Of a DNA stretch of 43,141 nucleotides, positions 31,987-41,608 are shown piece after piece. Each line of letters starts with the position of its first letter. Position 1 is the first letter of the stretch. The translations under genes were made by a program, and so were the position numbers. The stretch spans positions 1 through 43,141 of the forward strand of contig CAJWQX010000030.1 in NCBI GenBank assembly GCA_913045265.1, read 5' to 3'. This stretch comes from UBA11889 sp002313255 (GTDB taxonomy: Bacteria > Pseudomonadota > Gammaproteobacteria > Pseudomonadales > Azotimanducaceae). The notes under the pieces were generated by a model. That model saw only the letters and a list, made by a program, of their open reading frames with translations. It did no database searches and had not been told where the DNA came from.

Positions 31987-32994
31987 ATGCCTGCACCAGC
32001 GACAGCTCTGGTCATGCACCCTTACGTGCGGGAAGAACTTCTGCACGACAGGCACATTGCAAGACTCGATACGCTCTGTTCCCTCGTATCTCGAACCCCG
32101 TTCACTTCCTTCGATAACGCACCGCAAAAAACACTAGCGAAAACAGAAATTTTGATTACCAGTTGGGGTTGCCCGAGCATCGATCGGGCCGTACTCAACC
32201 GACTACCAAAACTAAAGCTCATCGCGCACTTGGCCGGGAGCGTCAAGGGATTCGTGGATGAGTACGCGTGGCGCCGCGGTGTAATGGTTACCAACGCTGT
32301 CGCCGCAAATGCCGTACCCGTAGCAGAATACACACTCGCAGCGATCTTGTTCGCCAATAAACGCGTTTTCCAACTAAATCGGGTATATCGAGAGGTTCGT
32401 GAGAACAGATCTCCCTGGTCTCGAGAAGCACCCGACGTCGGCAACTACGGCAAAACCGTGGGTATAGTCGGGGCTTCTCATATTGGTCGACTGGTACTTC
32501 GATATCTGCAACAGCATGATTTTAAGCTCCTCTTGTACGACCCATACGTATCACCTTTGGATGCAAGAGATCTCGGCGCTGCAAAGGTTGGCCTCGCCGA
32601 GCTCGCTAGCCAAAGCGACGTGGTGTCACTACATGCCCCTTTGCTACCCGAGACTCGCAACATTTTTGGTGGACGAGAACTGGGGCTGATGAAGGATCAC
32701 GCCACGCTCATAAATACCGCTCGAGGTGCGCTCGTTGATCACGCCGCCCTCACGCAAGAATTAGCTAACGGTCGAATCTTCGCCGTGCTTGATACCACCG
32801 ATCCAGAGGTACCAACGCCGGACTCGCCCCTCTACGAGCTTCCAAACGTATTCTTAACACCACACATCGCTGGGTCATTGGGAAACGAAACCCAACGGCT
32901 AGCCGAGTGCATCCTCGAAGAAATCGGTCGTTTCGTAAAAAACGTACCGCTGCAGCATGCAGTAAAGCGCGAAGAGCTGGATCGACTCGCTTAG
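31987..32994 (+). CDS. D-isomer-specific 2-hydroxyacid dehydrogenase
   Basis: The product has 335 residues. The NAD-binding loop is VGIVGASHIGRLV, near residue 159. The catalytic Arg is in INTARGALVD and the catalytic His in TPHIAGSLGN. The substrate domain is split at N- and C-terminal ends as usual. The nearest groups act on hydroxypyruvate, phosphoglycerate or glyoxylate, but no ACT domain or other specificity mark is visible. It is cytosolic. It stands before the acyl-CoA dehydrogenase pair with a 93-base gap and may be transcribed separately. Confidence 0.9.
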   Translation: MPAPATALVMHPYVREELLHDRHIARLDTLCSLVSRTPFTSFDNAPQKTLAKTEILITSWGCPSIDRAVLNRLPKLKLIAHLAGSVKGFVDEYAWRRGVMVTNAVAANAVPVAEYTLAAILFANKRVFQLNRVYREVRENRSPWSREAPDVGNYGKTVGIVGASHIGRLVLRYLQQHDFKLLLYDPYVSPLDARDLGAAKVGLAELASQSDVVSLHAPLLPETRNIFGGRELGLMKDHATLINTARGALVDHAALTQELANGRIFAVLDTTDPEVPTPDSPLYELPNVFLTPHIAGSLGNETQRLAECILEEIGRFVKNVPLQHAVKREELDRLA

Positions 32995-33087
32995 ACAATC
33001 GGTTCAAACCCCTCGGGCCGGCGACCTCTTCTTTACCTATTCGGTGATCAGGTAAACTCCCTTTCATCAGCGCCCATTGGAGACGAG

Positions 33088-34284
33088 ATGGATCTTTCTT
33101 TCGGTCCCGAATACGAGGCATTCCGTCAGGACGTTCGGAAATTCATCGAAACGAATCGCGAGAGCGCACCACGCGGTGAAGCGATGAAATCCGATCGCGT
33201 TCGAAGTTGGCAGAAGCTACTTATCGAGAAAGGTTATACGGCCCGAACAATACCGCAAGAATACGGCGGGCACGGCGGCGAACCCGACATTATCAAAGCT
33301 AGGATCATCGGCGAAGAATTCGCCCGTTCTCAAACCCCTGGTGGTTTAGGCGGCCAGGGTATTTCCATGCTGGTACCAACCTTGTTGGAACTAGGGACCG
33401 AGGAACAGAAAAAACGGTTCATTCCCCCCACGCTTGCCGGCGAAATGATCTGGTGCCAGGGGTATTCAGAGCCCAACGCGGGCAGCGACCTCGCGAGTTT
33501 AACCACGTCGGCAATCCTCGACGGCGACGAATGGGTCGTCAACGGCTCCAAGATCTGGACTTCGACCGCGCACCTGGCTGACTGGATTTTCTGTCTGGTC
33601 CGTACCGATCCCGAAGCCCCTAAACATCAAGGTATCAGCTTTCTGCTATTTCAAATGGATACGCCCGGAATCGAAATTCGCCCGCTCGTTGACATGACCA
33701 TGGCACGCAATTTCAACGAAGTGTTTTTTAGCGATGTTCGGGTCCCGAAGGATCAAATTGTGGGAAAACGAGGCGAAGGCTGGTTCGTTGCAAACGCTAT
33801 TCTAGGGCACGAGCGTGACTCGCTTGGTGACCCAAACACCACGCTCACTCGGTTAAATCGATTAATCGAGCTCGCGCGTCAGGAAACAATGGATGGCCAA
33901 CGCTTGATCGACAATCCCGTCTTTCGTGATCGCATGATGAAAATCCAAGCACGCGTTATGTCACTGCGCTTCAACGACCAGCGCGTTCTTTCGTCACGAA
34001 TCAACAATACTGACTCGCGACTCGCCCGAATGATCTCGAAGCTACAAGGAACCGAACTGCGTCACGATTTAGAGGGTCTCGCCATCGACATCATGGGGGA
34101 AATCGGTCTGATGTATGGTCGCAGTGACTACCTTACTGACAACGGTTCATGGCAACAACAGTACATGTACTTCCTGGGACTAATCATCGGCGGAGGAACA
34201 TCTCAGATTCAAAAAAATATCATCAGCGAACGCGGTTTAGGTATGCCGAAAGAGCCCAAATTCGAACAGAAGGCCGAGGCTTAG
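33088..34284 (+). CDS. acyl-CoA dehydrogenase, subunit 1 of an adjacent pair
   Basis: The product has 398 residues, preceded by a good ribosome-binding site (GGAGACGAG). The flavin-binding motifs WCQGYSEPNAGSDLASL and WVVNGSKIWTSTAHLADWIF are canonical. Near the C-terminus the usual YEGT-SQIQ block reads GGGTSQIQ, so the canonical catalytic Glu is missing at that position. In steroid-type heterotetrameric dehydrogenases (such as FadE26/FadE27) the base is relocated and two unlike subunits form the enzyme. The next gene starts two bases after this stop and fits the partner. The enzyme would oxidise a bulky acyl-CoA, which is an inference. Confidence 0.9.
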   Translation: MDLSFGPEYEAFRQDVRKFIETNRESAPRGEAMKSDRVRSWQKLLIEKGYTARTIPQEYGGHGGEPDIIKARIIGEEFARSQTPGGLGGQGISMLVPTLLELGTEEQKKRFIPPTLAGEMIWCQGYSEPNAGSDLASLTTSAILDGDEWVVNGSKIWTSTAHLADWIFCLVRTDPEAPKHQGISFLLFQMDTPGIEIRPLVDMTMARNFNEVFFSDVRVPKDQIVGKRGEGWFVANAILGHERDSLGDPNTTLTRLNRLIELARQETMDGQRLIDNPVFRDRMMKIQARVMSLRFNDQRVLSSRINNTDSRLARMISKLQGTELRHDLEGLAIDIMGEIGLMYGRSDYLTDNGSWQQQYMYFLGLIIGGGTSQIQKNIISERGLGMPKEPKFEQKAEA

Positions 34285-34285
34285 T

Positions 34286-35368
34286 ATGGAATTTGGACTC
34301 TCCGAGCAACAGACCGCTCTCCAAGACAACGTCAACCGATTCCTACAAGAAAAAGCCCCCCTCGAACGCGTCCGTCGGTACAGCGAAGAGCAACAAGAAC
34401 GCGCTGACGACATCTGGGATGGGCTCGTAGAGCTTGGCCTTCCCGCGTTGCTCATACCTGAAAGGCATGGCGGCATCGAACTCGGCGCGCTAGACGCGGC
34501 AGCAGTTTGTGAATGTCTAGGTCGGCATGTCACGCCATCGCCATTCCTATCAACGGCGGTACTAGCACCCACGGCGATACTACTTGCCGGTAGCGAGGAG
34601 CAACAGAATCAATATTTACCCGAAATAGCGGCAGGTAACACGACGTTTGGTGCCGCTCTGTCAGAAGCGACGGGGGCCCGCCGCGACGCAGGCGTCGTGG
34701 CAACGAACTCGAAACTGAACGGTAAAGCGCTCTTTGTCATCGACATCTACTCCGACAACTACTTGGTAGCTGACACCAACAACCGACTATACGTCATCCC
34801 TTCCGACGCGCACGGTTTGACCATCAACACACTCCCGCAGATCGACCGTACACGGCCTATCGGTGAAATCATCTTTAATAACACGCCCGCGGACGCCCTC
34901 GTCGCCGACGATCAAGGCTCAGCACTGCGCTCCGTCATCGACATTGGCCGTATTATGATCGCCGCAGACACGCTGGGAGCATCCCAGGAAATGCTAGACC
35001 AGTCGGTCCAATATGCGATGGAACGCAGACAGTTTAATCGCGTCATTGCGTCGTTTCAGGCAGTGAAGCACATGTGCGCCGAGATGGCCGCGGAAATCGA
35101 ACCCAGTCGTGCCCTCCTCTGGTATGCGGCCCACACGATCGATGAAGACTCCAAAGAGTCCCATTTGAACGCGTGTCACGCCAAGGCCCACCTTAGCGAA
35201 GTGGGTTCATTTGTCGGCAAGACCGCGACCATTGTCCACGGTGGGATGGGCTTCACAGATCTGTTAGGCCTTCACTACTGGTTTAAGCGAATCGGATACA
35301 ACCGTCAGATCTTGGGTGGCCCCGAATCAGTCCGTGAAGAGGCAGCTCGTGCCCAGGGGCTTTGTTGA
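34286..35368 (+). CDS. acyl-CoA dehydrogenase, subunit 2 of an adjacent pair
   Basis: The product has 360 residues. The overall fold is acyl-CoA dehydrogenase, with LGLPALLIPERHGG, a C-terminal bundle containing RRQFNRVIASFQAVKHMCAE, and the flavin-contact segment IVHGGMGFTDLLGLHYWFKR. The middle flavin motifs (usually W-x-S/T-G) are degenerate, and the end reads ILGGPESVREEAA with no catalytic Glu at the usual place. This is typical of the smaller partner in two-gene heterotetrameric enzymes. The spacing of one base after the first subunit implies translational coupling. The substrate is unknown. Confidence 0.9.
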   Translation: MEFGLSEQQTALQDNVNRFLQEKAPLERVRRYSEEQQERADDIWDGLVELGLPALLIPERHGGIELGALDAAAVCECLGRHVTPSPFLSTAVLAPTAILLAGSEEQQNQYLPEIAAGNTTFGAALSEATGARRDAGVVATNSKLNGKALFVIDIYSDNYLVADTNNRLYVIPSDAHGLTINTLPQIDRTRPIGEIIFNNTPADALVADDQGSALRSVIDIGRIMIAADTLGASQEMLDQSVQYAMERRQFNRVIASFQAVKHMCAEMAAEIEPSRALLWYAAHTIDEDSKESHLNACHAKAHLSEVGSFVGKTATIVHGGMGFTDLLGLHYWFKRIGYNRQILGGPESVREEAARAQGLC

Positions 35369-35474
35369 TTTCGAAAAATATTTGCCTCCACGCGTTGCAA
35401 TTCTCGGTGGGGGTTGAAATACGTCCCCGGCGACCGCACATTAAGCTATGACGCAAAGAACTTCTGGAAAGTCT

Positions 35475-37796
35475 ATGCCGACCCTGCCTCTTCTGCCTTT
35501 AAAGAATCTGGTCATCTTTCCCACCCTCGTTGCACCGGTTGCCGTGGGGCGCGCGCGTTCTCTCGCGTCCGTCAAGGTATCGGCGAACGGAAGCCGCGAA
35601 GTCATTGTTGTCCTGCAACGTGATCCGGAAGCGGAAGAACCAACGCAAGAAGAACTTCACGAGATCGGTACCTTATGCACGGTGTCGCGCGTTGAGGAAC
35701 GCAATGGCGGCGCCCAAGTCATCGTTCAAGGAAATCAGCGTGTGCGTATCGATAGCGTCGACGAAGTGGACGACTACCTTTCGGCTGTGTATACGCCCAT
35801 CGACGACCTTTCGATCAACTTGGATGACGACGTAGAGCCAAGAATTGAAGCTTTACACCGCGAAGTACTTGAGCTCGCGAGAGATATAGCGAATTCGCTA
35901 AATCCTGATAAAGGGGATCAGATTTTTCAGCAATTTATCGGTCAGATCGACGAACCCATTAGTCAGATGTACAAGATTGCATCCGTAGCACAAAACCTTT
36001 CGACCGAAGAACGCCAAGAGTTACTCCAAATTAATTCTGAGAACGAGCTACTGACTCGCATCCACGAGGTCTTACAACACGAACATGCGGTGACTGAGAT
36101 CCAAAAGGAAATTCAGAGTCAGGCGCGCGACGACGTCGAGAATCTGCAGAGGGAGCACGTACTCAGACATCAAAAACGCGCCATTGAGCAAGCGTTGGGC
36201 GAAGACGAAGGCGATGAGGATTTAGCCGAACTAAAAGAAGAGCTGCGACAGGCAAATCTACCCGAGTCCGTCCAGAAAGAGGTCGATCGAGAACTAAAGA
36301 GACTGTCGCGAATGTCACCCAACGCAGCAGATTTCCAAGTTTCACGTGGCTACCTGGAGCTCGTAGCGGAATTGCCGTGGAACGTAATTACCGAAGACAA
36401 CCTCGAACTTCAATCTGCCAAGGAAGTCCTCGATGAAGACCACTTTGGTCTCGACGATGTTAAGGAGCGGATATTAGAGGCATTGGCGGTGTTGTTACTG
36501 AATCCCGAAACAAAGGCCTCCATCCTCTGTTTTGTCGGCCCACCCGGTGTCGGTAAGACTTCGCTCGGGCAGTCGATAGCGCGCGCAATGGGTCGAAAGT
36601 TCGAACGTATGAGTCTTGGGGGCTTGCACGATGAAGCGGAACTCCGAGGCCACCGACGCACCTACATCGGCGCCATGCCAGGTCGCATCTTGCAAGCCGT
36701 CCGACGGTGTGGCGTTCGCAATCCCGTGCTGATGCTGGACGAATTAGACAAGATGGGCCGCGATTATCGAGGTGATCCGGGTTCAGCCCTGATGGAGATA
36801 CTCGATCCGGCACAAAACAAAGAATTCCGTGACAACTATTTAAATCTTCCCTTCGATCTTTCCAAGGTGTTTTTTATCACCACCGCGAATACGCTCGAGG
36901 GTATCCCCAGAGCCCTAATTGATCGCATGGAGGTGCTTGAGCTGACGGGATACAGTGAGCTCGAAAAAGTCGAGATCGCTCGCCGTTTCCTCATACCGAG
37001 ACAACAAGAGAACGCGGGGCTTAAGCCCGAACAACTCGAACTGACCGACGAAGGGCTACGTCTCGCAATTCAACGCTATACCCGCGAAGCCGGCGTGCGC
37101 GAACTCGAACGTACCATCGGTCGACTCGCTAGGAAACGGGCCAAACATAGTCTGCTCAATGAGCCCCAGACCGAACCGATTAACGAGAGCTCTGTCACGG
37201 ACATGTTGGGACCAGAGCGATTTAAATCGGACAAAAGTCGAGCTCGTTTAACTAATGGCGTCGCAACAGGGTTGGCATGGACCGAGGCAGGTGGTGATGT
37301 CCTCTACGTGGAGGCTTCACTGACGCACAAGGACGAAAAGGTGACGATTACGGGCCATATCGGCCAAGTAATGCAGGAATCCGTAAAGGCAGCTCGTTCG
37401 TGCATTTGGACAGAGGCCGATGCGCTCAATATCGATAGATCAAAGATCGAAGATTCCGGGATTCACGTTCACGTCCCCGCCGGAGCTGTCCCCAAAGACG
37501 GTCCCTCAGCCGGTATTACAATGGCAACCGCGCTGGCCTCGGCCTATAGCGAAAAGCAAGTACGAGACGACATCGCCATGACGGGCGAACTCACACTCTC
37601 GGGACTCGTACTTCCCGTCGGAGGGATTCGAGAGAAAATTCTTGCTGCGCATCGATCCGGCATACGTCACGTGATTCTTCCGAAAGAAAATGAGTCCGAA
37701 TTGGAGAAACTGCCCGAAGCCATCCGCAGCGAAATGCAACTTTCATTGGTGGAGACCATTTCTGACGTAATGAAGCTGGCGATCCCCGAACTCTAG
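35475..37796 (+). CDS. lon: ATP-dependent Lon protease
   Basis: The product has 773 residues from the ATG at 35475. GGAAA lies 4-5 bases upstream and the family usually starts just before LPLLPLKN; the longer frame from 35448 is less likely. Lon degrades damaged and specific regulatory proteins in the cytosol. The N-terminal substrate domain, the AAA+ part with Walker A GPPGVGKT near residue 355, and the protease domain are all present. The catalytic dyad is Ser678 in PKDGPSAG and Lys721 in GGIREK, 43 residues apart as in E. coli. No heat-shock promoter could be shown upstream. Confidence 0.96.
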   Translation: MPTLPLLPLKNLVIFPTLVAPVAVGRARSLASVKVSANGSREVIVVLQRDPEAEEPTQEELHEIGTLCTVSRVEERNGGAQVIVQGNQRVRIDSVDEVDDYLSAVYTPIDDLSINLDDDVEPRIEALHREVLELARDIANSLNPDKGDQIFQQFIGQIDEPISQMYKIASVAQNLSTEERQELLQINSENELLTRIHEVLQHEHAVTEIQKEIQSQARDDVENLQREHVLRHQKRAIEQALGEDEGDEDLAELKEELRQANLPESVQKEVDRELKRLSRMSPNAADFQVSRGYLELVAELPWNVITEDNLELQSAKEVLDEDHFGLDDVKERILEALAVLLLNPETKASILCFVGPPGVGKTSLGQSIARAMGRKFERMSLGGLHDEAELRGHRRTYIGAMPGRILQAVRRCGVRNPVLMLDELDKMGRDYRGDPGSALMEILDPAQNKEFRDNYLNLPFDLSKVFFITTANTLEGIPRALIDRMEVLELTGYSELEKVEIARRFLIPRQQENAGLKPEQLELTDEGLRLAIQRYTREAGVRELERTIGRLARKRAKHSLLNEPQTEPINESSVTDMLGPERFKSDKSRARLTNGVATGLAWTEAGGDVLYVEASLTHKDEKVTITGHIGQVMQESVKAARSCIWTEADALNIDRSKIEDSGIHVHVPAGAVPKDGPSAGITMATALASAYSEKQVRDDIAMTGELTLSGLVLPVGGIREKILAAHRSGIRHVILPKENESELEKLPEAIRSEMQLSLVETISDVMKLAIPEL

Positions 37797-37825
37797 CATT
37801 CGCCGCGCGTTCTTCAATCCGATTT

Positions 37826-38965
37826 CTATTCCGCTGTAATAGCTGGATATCGCGTTTCATCACCATCAAAAAGGCGCGCAGCAAGCCTTCCGATCTCATC
37901 GGAGGATTTGGCGGCTTGGCCGCAACCTCCGACAGCTACAGCTGTTCGATCATTCAGCCAGTCAAGGTATGGGTAACCACTGACAGTATACGTAATCACA
38001 CAACGCAGTTGCCGCATGGCGCAGTCACGAATACTCGGCATCAATGTTTCAATGGTTCTTCGAAGCGCATGTATATCGCTACTCACATCGCCCTTACCCC
38101 GAAACCATGAAATTTTGTCGGCTCGAGATTTCAACGGATGGTCAAATTCAGCTGTTCCAATTTTCAGGTATCGCTTACCGTCTGGGTAAAGCACAGGCGG
38201 AAGGATGTAAAACTCGGAAAGGGCTAATCCCTCCGCGTCTTCCGCAATGAACGACGGCATGGCAGACCCGACTTCTTGCTCCACCTCAACCAACAAGACA
38301 ACACGACCCTGTACGTCCAGTTGCAAGCGCGCGCCCGTGAGCGCGAGATCTGTGAATCCGCCCGTGGCGATTAATACGCGTTGAACCCCGAAACTGTTAC
38401 CTTCGATTGTCTCAATAGAAACGCCATGTCCAGCATCTCGCTCGATCCGCGCCACCTCTGTGTGCCTAACCCTCGCGCCCGCGCGTTCGGCGAGAAACAG
38501 CTGCGCTCTGACAAGTTCACGCGGATTTATCACGCCAGCATCCGTGTCTTGCGCTTCAATTTCGGTGTTGGCACCGAAGTCAATGCTGTCAAAGTCCTGG
38601 GGACGTACGGTTCTCGACACGGTTGAAAAATCGTCAGCTATATTTCTTACGCAATCAACGTAGCGAGAATCGGGAGGACCGAATGCGGCGAATCCAACCG
38701 CATCGTAAAAGGCAATCCCTGACTCATGCTCTAAGTCCAAATACCGATCCACTGACGCCCGTGCCATGCGAGCCCAATCTCTGTCTGCATCTAACGTACG
38801 GGTAATGCGACCGGCGTCGTAGTGGGATGCAAAAACCCCGTTGTGGTCCGCGTATGAAGAAGGTTCCCGGGGCGAAAATCCCACCACGTCGACGCCAGCA
38901 CGTGCGAGATATTTCATAGCCGCGGAACCGATCATCCCGCAACCCACGACCGCTACCTGCGCCAT
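37826..38965 (-). CDS. FAD-dependent amine oxidase of the sarcosine oxidase type (DAO fold)
   Basis: The product has 379 residues. It has the N-terminal FAD motif VVGCGMIGSAA (residues 5-15), the RITRTLDADRDWARMA segment found in monomeric sarcosine and N-methyltryptophan oxidases, and an IATGGFTD strand. Cys322 in RCVITYTVSGYPYLDW corresponds to the cysteine that binds FAD covalently in that family. The C-terminal GGCGQAAKSSDEIGR loop also fits. It would oxidise a secondary amine or N-methyl amino acid to an imine and H2O2. The exact substrate is unknown. It is convergent with lon and transcribed in the same direction as the SUMF1-fold gene that lies downstream of it, 67 bases away. Confidence 0.88.
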   Translation of the reverse strand: MAQVAVVGCGMIGSAAMKYLARAGVDVVGFSPREPSSYADHNGVFASHYDAGRITRTLDADRDWARMARASVDRYLDLEHESGIAFYDAVGFAAFGPPDSRYVDCVRNIADDFSTVSRTVRPQDFDSIDFGANTEIEAQDTDAGVINPRELVRAQLFLAERAGARVRHTEVARIERDAGHGVSIETIEGNSFGVQRVLIATGGFTDLALTGARLQLDVQGRVVLLVEVEQEVGSAMPSFIAEDAEGLALSEFYILPPVLYPDGKRYLKIGTAEFDHPLKSRADKISWFRGKGDVSSDIHALRRTIETLMPSIRDCAMRQLRCVITYTVSGYPYLDWLNDRTAVAVGGCGQAAKSSDEIGRLAARLFDGDETRYPAITAE

Positions 38966-39032
38966 GTGACCTGCAACTGAAAAATTCCACCCGAACAGAC
39001 CACCATGATCTTCAGTAAATCATTCGTTTGGC

Positions 39033-40721
39033 TTAAAGCTCACGCACGACTCTGAACCCTAAGGAGTCGCTGGATTTCGTCCCGACATTGCGAAAACTCA
39101 CCCGCGCGTCATCAGGTGCTGCAAACCAGTGGCCGCCACGCACGACGTGTCCCGGCGTATTGCAGACGCTAGTCCGGGCCTTCTCAGTCGAGGGCGCTCC
39201 TTCGTGATTTCCATGCCAACAATCAGCGACCCACTCATGCACGTTCCCCAACATGTCGTATAAGCCAAACGGGTTCGGTTTAAAGCTTCCGACGGGTGCG
39301 AGCCGAATTACACCATCGTTACAAGAAGCGATGGTGTCCTTCTGGAATTGGGAACGCATCGATTGATCGCCCACATTCTCGTATTCGCACAATCGATTGG
39401 CGTTGGATCCGAAATAATATGCAGTCGTCGTCCCAGCACGCGCCGCGTACTCCCACTCGGCCTCACTGGGTAATCGATAAGTGTACGACGTCTCCCGGCT
39501 CAACCAACTCAAATAACCGTCGACCTGACCCCAGCTCAAATTCGTCGCAGGAACTCTGTCTTCTCCCCCCAAGTCTTCGAACCGATTGTATTCACCTCGA
39601 GTTAATTCGTAGACGGCAATCGCAAACGGTTGCGTCACTGTGACGGCACGCGTAGGCGCTTCGTCCGGATAGCCATCTGCAGCACCCATGACAAAGTTTC
39701 CTTCACTCAAGATTTTCAACAACGGTCCATCACCACCTGCCTGCAACCTGTCTCGGAACTCACGCCCAGGCGTGATCTTGAATATTTTCATTGCGATATT
39801 ATGGTTCAGCCCGGCCATGGTCATCGTCACGTTCCTTTCATAGGTTCGGTAACCAAGCGCTTTCGCACGAACCACTACGTTCCCCGTAGGCACCTGCATA
39901 CGGTCAAAATACTTAAAATTTCGGAACCCACTACCCGCATCATAGCGGATGGTAACTACCGCCTTCGGCGGCGCGATCGACAAACTTAAACGTCCGTATT
40001 CCCTTTCTAGCCGAATTCGGCGCGTGTTCGCCTGTTGCCGAACGGCCATCCGCAATGCCTGGGTCGTATAGCCTGGATGAGACACTTCGACATCGTAACT
40101 TCCGATCGGCAACATCATCTGAGGTTCGTAAGGTTGTTGGATGCCGGTGAGTCGGACCGTGGCATTTGTGGGCACCTTGTCGATCGTTAGGGAACCCATC
40201 GGCACGCGAGAGAGTTCATAGGTGCGGGAAATATTCGCGTTTGGCGTCACCGTTATCGTTTCCGTAATCGGCTCGCGTCCGTAAATAAAAACGCGCACGT
40301 CATGGGTACCCGTTGGGAGATCCGATAGTTTGACGGGCGTTCGCTCGTTGACTTCTTCGCCATCGACTATCAACTGTGCCGACTTAGGGTTGGTGATAAT
40401 TTCGAGGTTGCCAAACGCCGGCTCCAACGTGATATCGAGCGCTTTAGTTTTGCCGCGAAGGAGTTCGAGCCGCTCAACGTAGTTCGGATGAAAAGGGTGT
40501 TCCAACTTCAACACCGTTTTCCCCGGGCGCGCCTGATGGCGAAGCGGTGTGGTCCCAATAAAATCTGCGTCGAGGAATGCACTCGCGCCGTCAGGACTCG
40601 TGTTGATGCGTAATATCGCGGTGCCAAGCACCAGACGAGTCATGGGGCCCTCGGAACTCCAATCAATTAAGAGCGCCACAGCGAGCACCATCGGCAAATA
40701 AAGCCATTTTGATCTCGACAT
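39033..40721 (-). CDS. membrane-anchored PEGA-repeat protein with a C-terminal SUMF1/FGE-type domain
   Basis: The product has 562 residues. An N-terminal hydrophobic segment (WLYLPMVLAVALLI) anchors or exports it. Residues about 35-310 form several PEGA-like repeats (SPDGASAFLDADFIGTTPLR and PKSAQLIVDGEEVNERTPVK are two). From about 335 follows a SUMF1-type domain (GNFVMGAADGYPDEAPTRAV, TYRLPSEAEWEYAARAGTTT, GLYDMLGNVHEWVADCW, VVRGGHWFAAPDDARVSFR). The Cys pair that makes formylglycine-generating enzyme active is missing (GGHWFAAPDDARVSFR has none), so sulfatase activation is unlikely. A cell-envelope binding or structural role is more likely, but unproven. Confidence 0.88.
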   Translation of the reverse strand: MSRSKWLYLPMVLAVALLIDWSSEGPMTRLVLGTAILRINTSPDGASAFLDADFIGTTPLRHQARPGKTVLKLEHPFHPNYVERLELLRGKTKALDITLEPAFGNLEIITNPKSAQLIVDGEEVNERTPVKLSDLPTGTHDVRVFIYGREPITETITVTPNANISRTYELSRVPMGSLTIDKVPTNATVRLTGIQQPYEPQMMLPIGSYDVEVSHPGYTTQALRMAVRQQANTRRIRLEREYGRLSLSIAPPKAVVTIRYDAGSGFRNFKYFDRMQVPTGNVVVRAKALGYRTYERNVTMTMAGLNHNIAMKIFKITPGREFRDRLQAGGDGPLLKILSEGNFVMGAADGYPDEAPTRAVTVTQPFAIAVYELTRGEYNRFEDLGGEDRVPATNLSWGQVDGYLSWLSRETSYTYRLPSEAEWEYAARAGTTTAYYFGSNANRLCEYENVGDQSMRSQFQKDTIASCNDGVIRLAPVGSFKPNPFGLYDMLGNVHEWVADCWHGNHEGAPSTEKARTSVCNTPGHVVRGGHWFAAPDDARVSFRNVGTKSSDSLGFRVVREL

Positions 40722-40845
40722 CGAGACGCTTCTCGTCGGACGTTGCGTGATTGCGCAGTTTACGGAGCGGTACGGGAATGTCGATGCCCAACATTCGCTT
40801 CGAAAAAACTAACTCAGCCGGCGATACATCCTCGTTGATCGACGT

Positions 40846-41511
40846 TCACTTTGATTTCTCGTAGACCAGCTCGTTACCGTTCTTCCCGCACACGCGGGTT
40901 AGGCCGGCGACACGAAAACAATAGGCGGCTTTTTGTCCCAGTGATCGCGGCCGCTTCATCACGTGCCCAAGATCTGCAGACGTGAACGTAACCGTTAAGT
41001 CTGTGGCCACGCGGCCGAATAAATCTTCCATCGAACCAACGGTCACCACCTCCACCACCTGAACGAGATGACGCCCTGTGGTTACCCATCCTCGCTTCCT
41101 ACGCCCACGACGACCGTCATATTCCCGATATTCATCTTCTTCTATCAATACCACGTCGATATCGAAGTTTGGGTCATTCAGTATCTGCGGGATGTAAACG
41201 AGCTCTGCGAAAATATCAAACGGTGATCCATGTTTTGGCGAGACACGCCGAGTTTCGGCATCGTTTTGAACTTTTACGATAGTACGCGTCTGGGCAATCG
41301 GATGGACTAACTTTACCCGGTGTGTGGAGAGAAACACCGGCAATTTTTTCTTTAGCGCGCCGAACCCCCGCGTTTGGATTTCAATGATTTGATTACCATC
41401 GACGACATCCGCAACAAAGTCATCGATACTGACTTCCTCTTGGGAACCGGGACGCGCGTACAGCGCTTTTAACGCCTGATGTAGTGGGCCCTCATTCAGG
41501 GTTCCGATCAC
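40846..41511 (-). CDS. uncharacterised protein with a PD-(D/E)XK-like core and C-terminal winged helix
   Basis: The product has 221 residues. Residues 30-60 (FVADVVDGNQIIEIQTRGFG) contain Asp35, Glu44 and Gln46 in an order like the nuclease core D-x(n)-E-x-(K/Q). The middle part has VKLVHPIAQTRTIVKV and FDIFAELVYIPQILNDPNF. The C-terminal part (VTFTSADLGHVMKRPRSLGQ, then AAYCFRVAGL) looks like a winged helix. I recall similar bacterial proteins annotated only as a DUF. It may be a nuclease-fold DNA-binding protein, but no activity is known and a catalytic Lys is absent. It lies alone on this strand, upstream of a PEGA/SUMF1 gene. Confidence 0.6.
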   Translation of the reverse strand: MIGTLNEGPLHQALKALYARPGSQEEVSIDDFVADVVDGNQIIEIQTRGFGALKKKLPVFLSTHRVKLVHPIAQTRTIVKVQNDAETRRVSPKHGSPFDIFAELVYIPQILNDPNFDIDVVLIEEDEYREYDGRRGRRKRGWVTTGRHLVQVVEVVTVGSMEDLFGRVATDLTVTFTSADLGHVMKRPRSLGQKAAYCFRVAGLTRVCGKNGNELVYEKSK

Positions 41512-41608
41512 ATCGGGTCACCGTATTTATTGGTGTTTCGCACTTTACCTCAGCGAGAACGGAGAGGCATACTCAAGCTCGCGAAGAACACACTTGAAGG
41601 AGAATCGC

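Noticed and set aside
35369..35474. Heat-shock (sigma32) promoter before lon
   Set aside because: TTGAAAT and CCCC are present but only about 3 bases apart instead of 11 or more.
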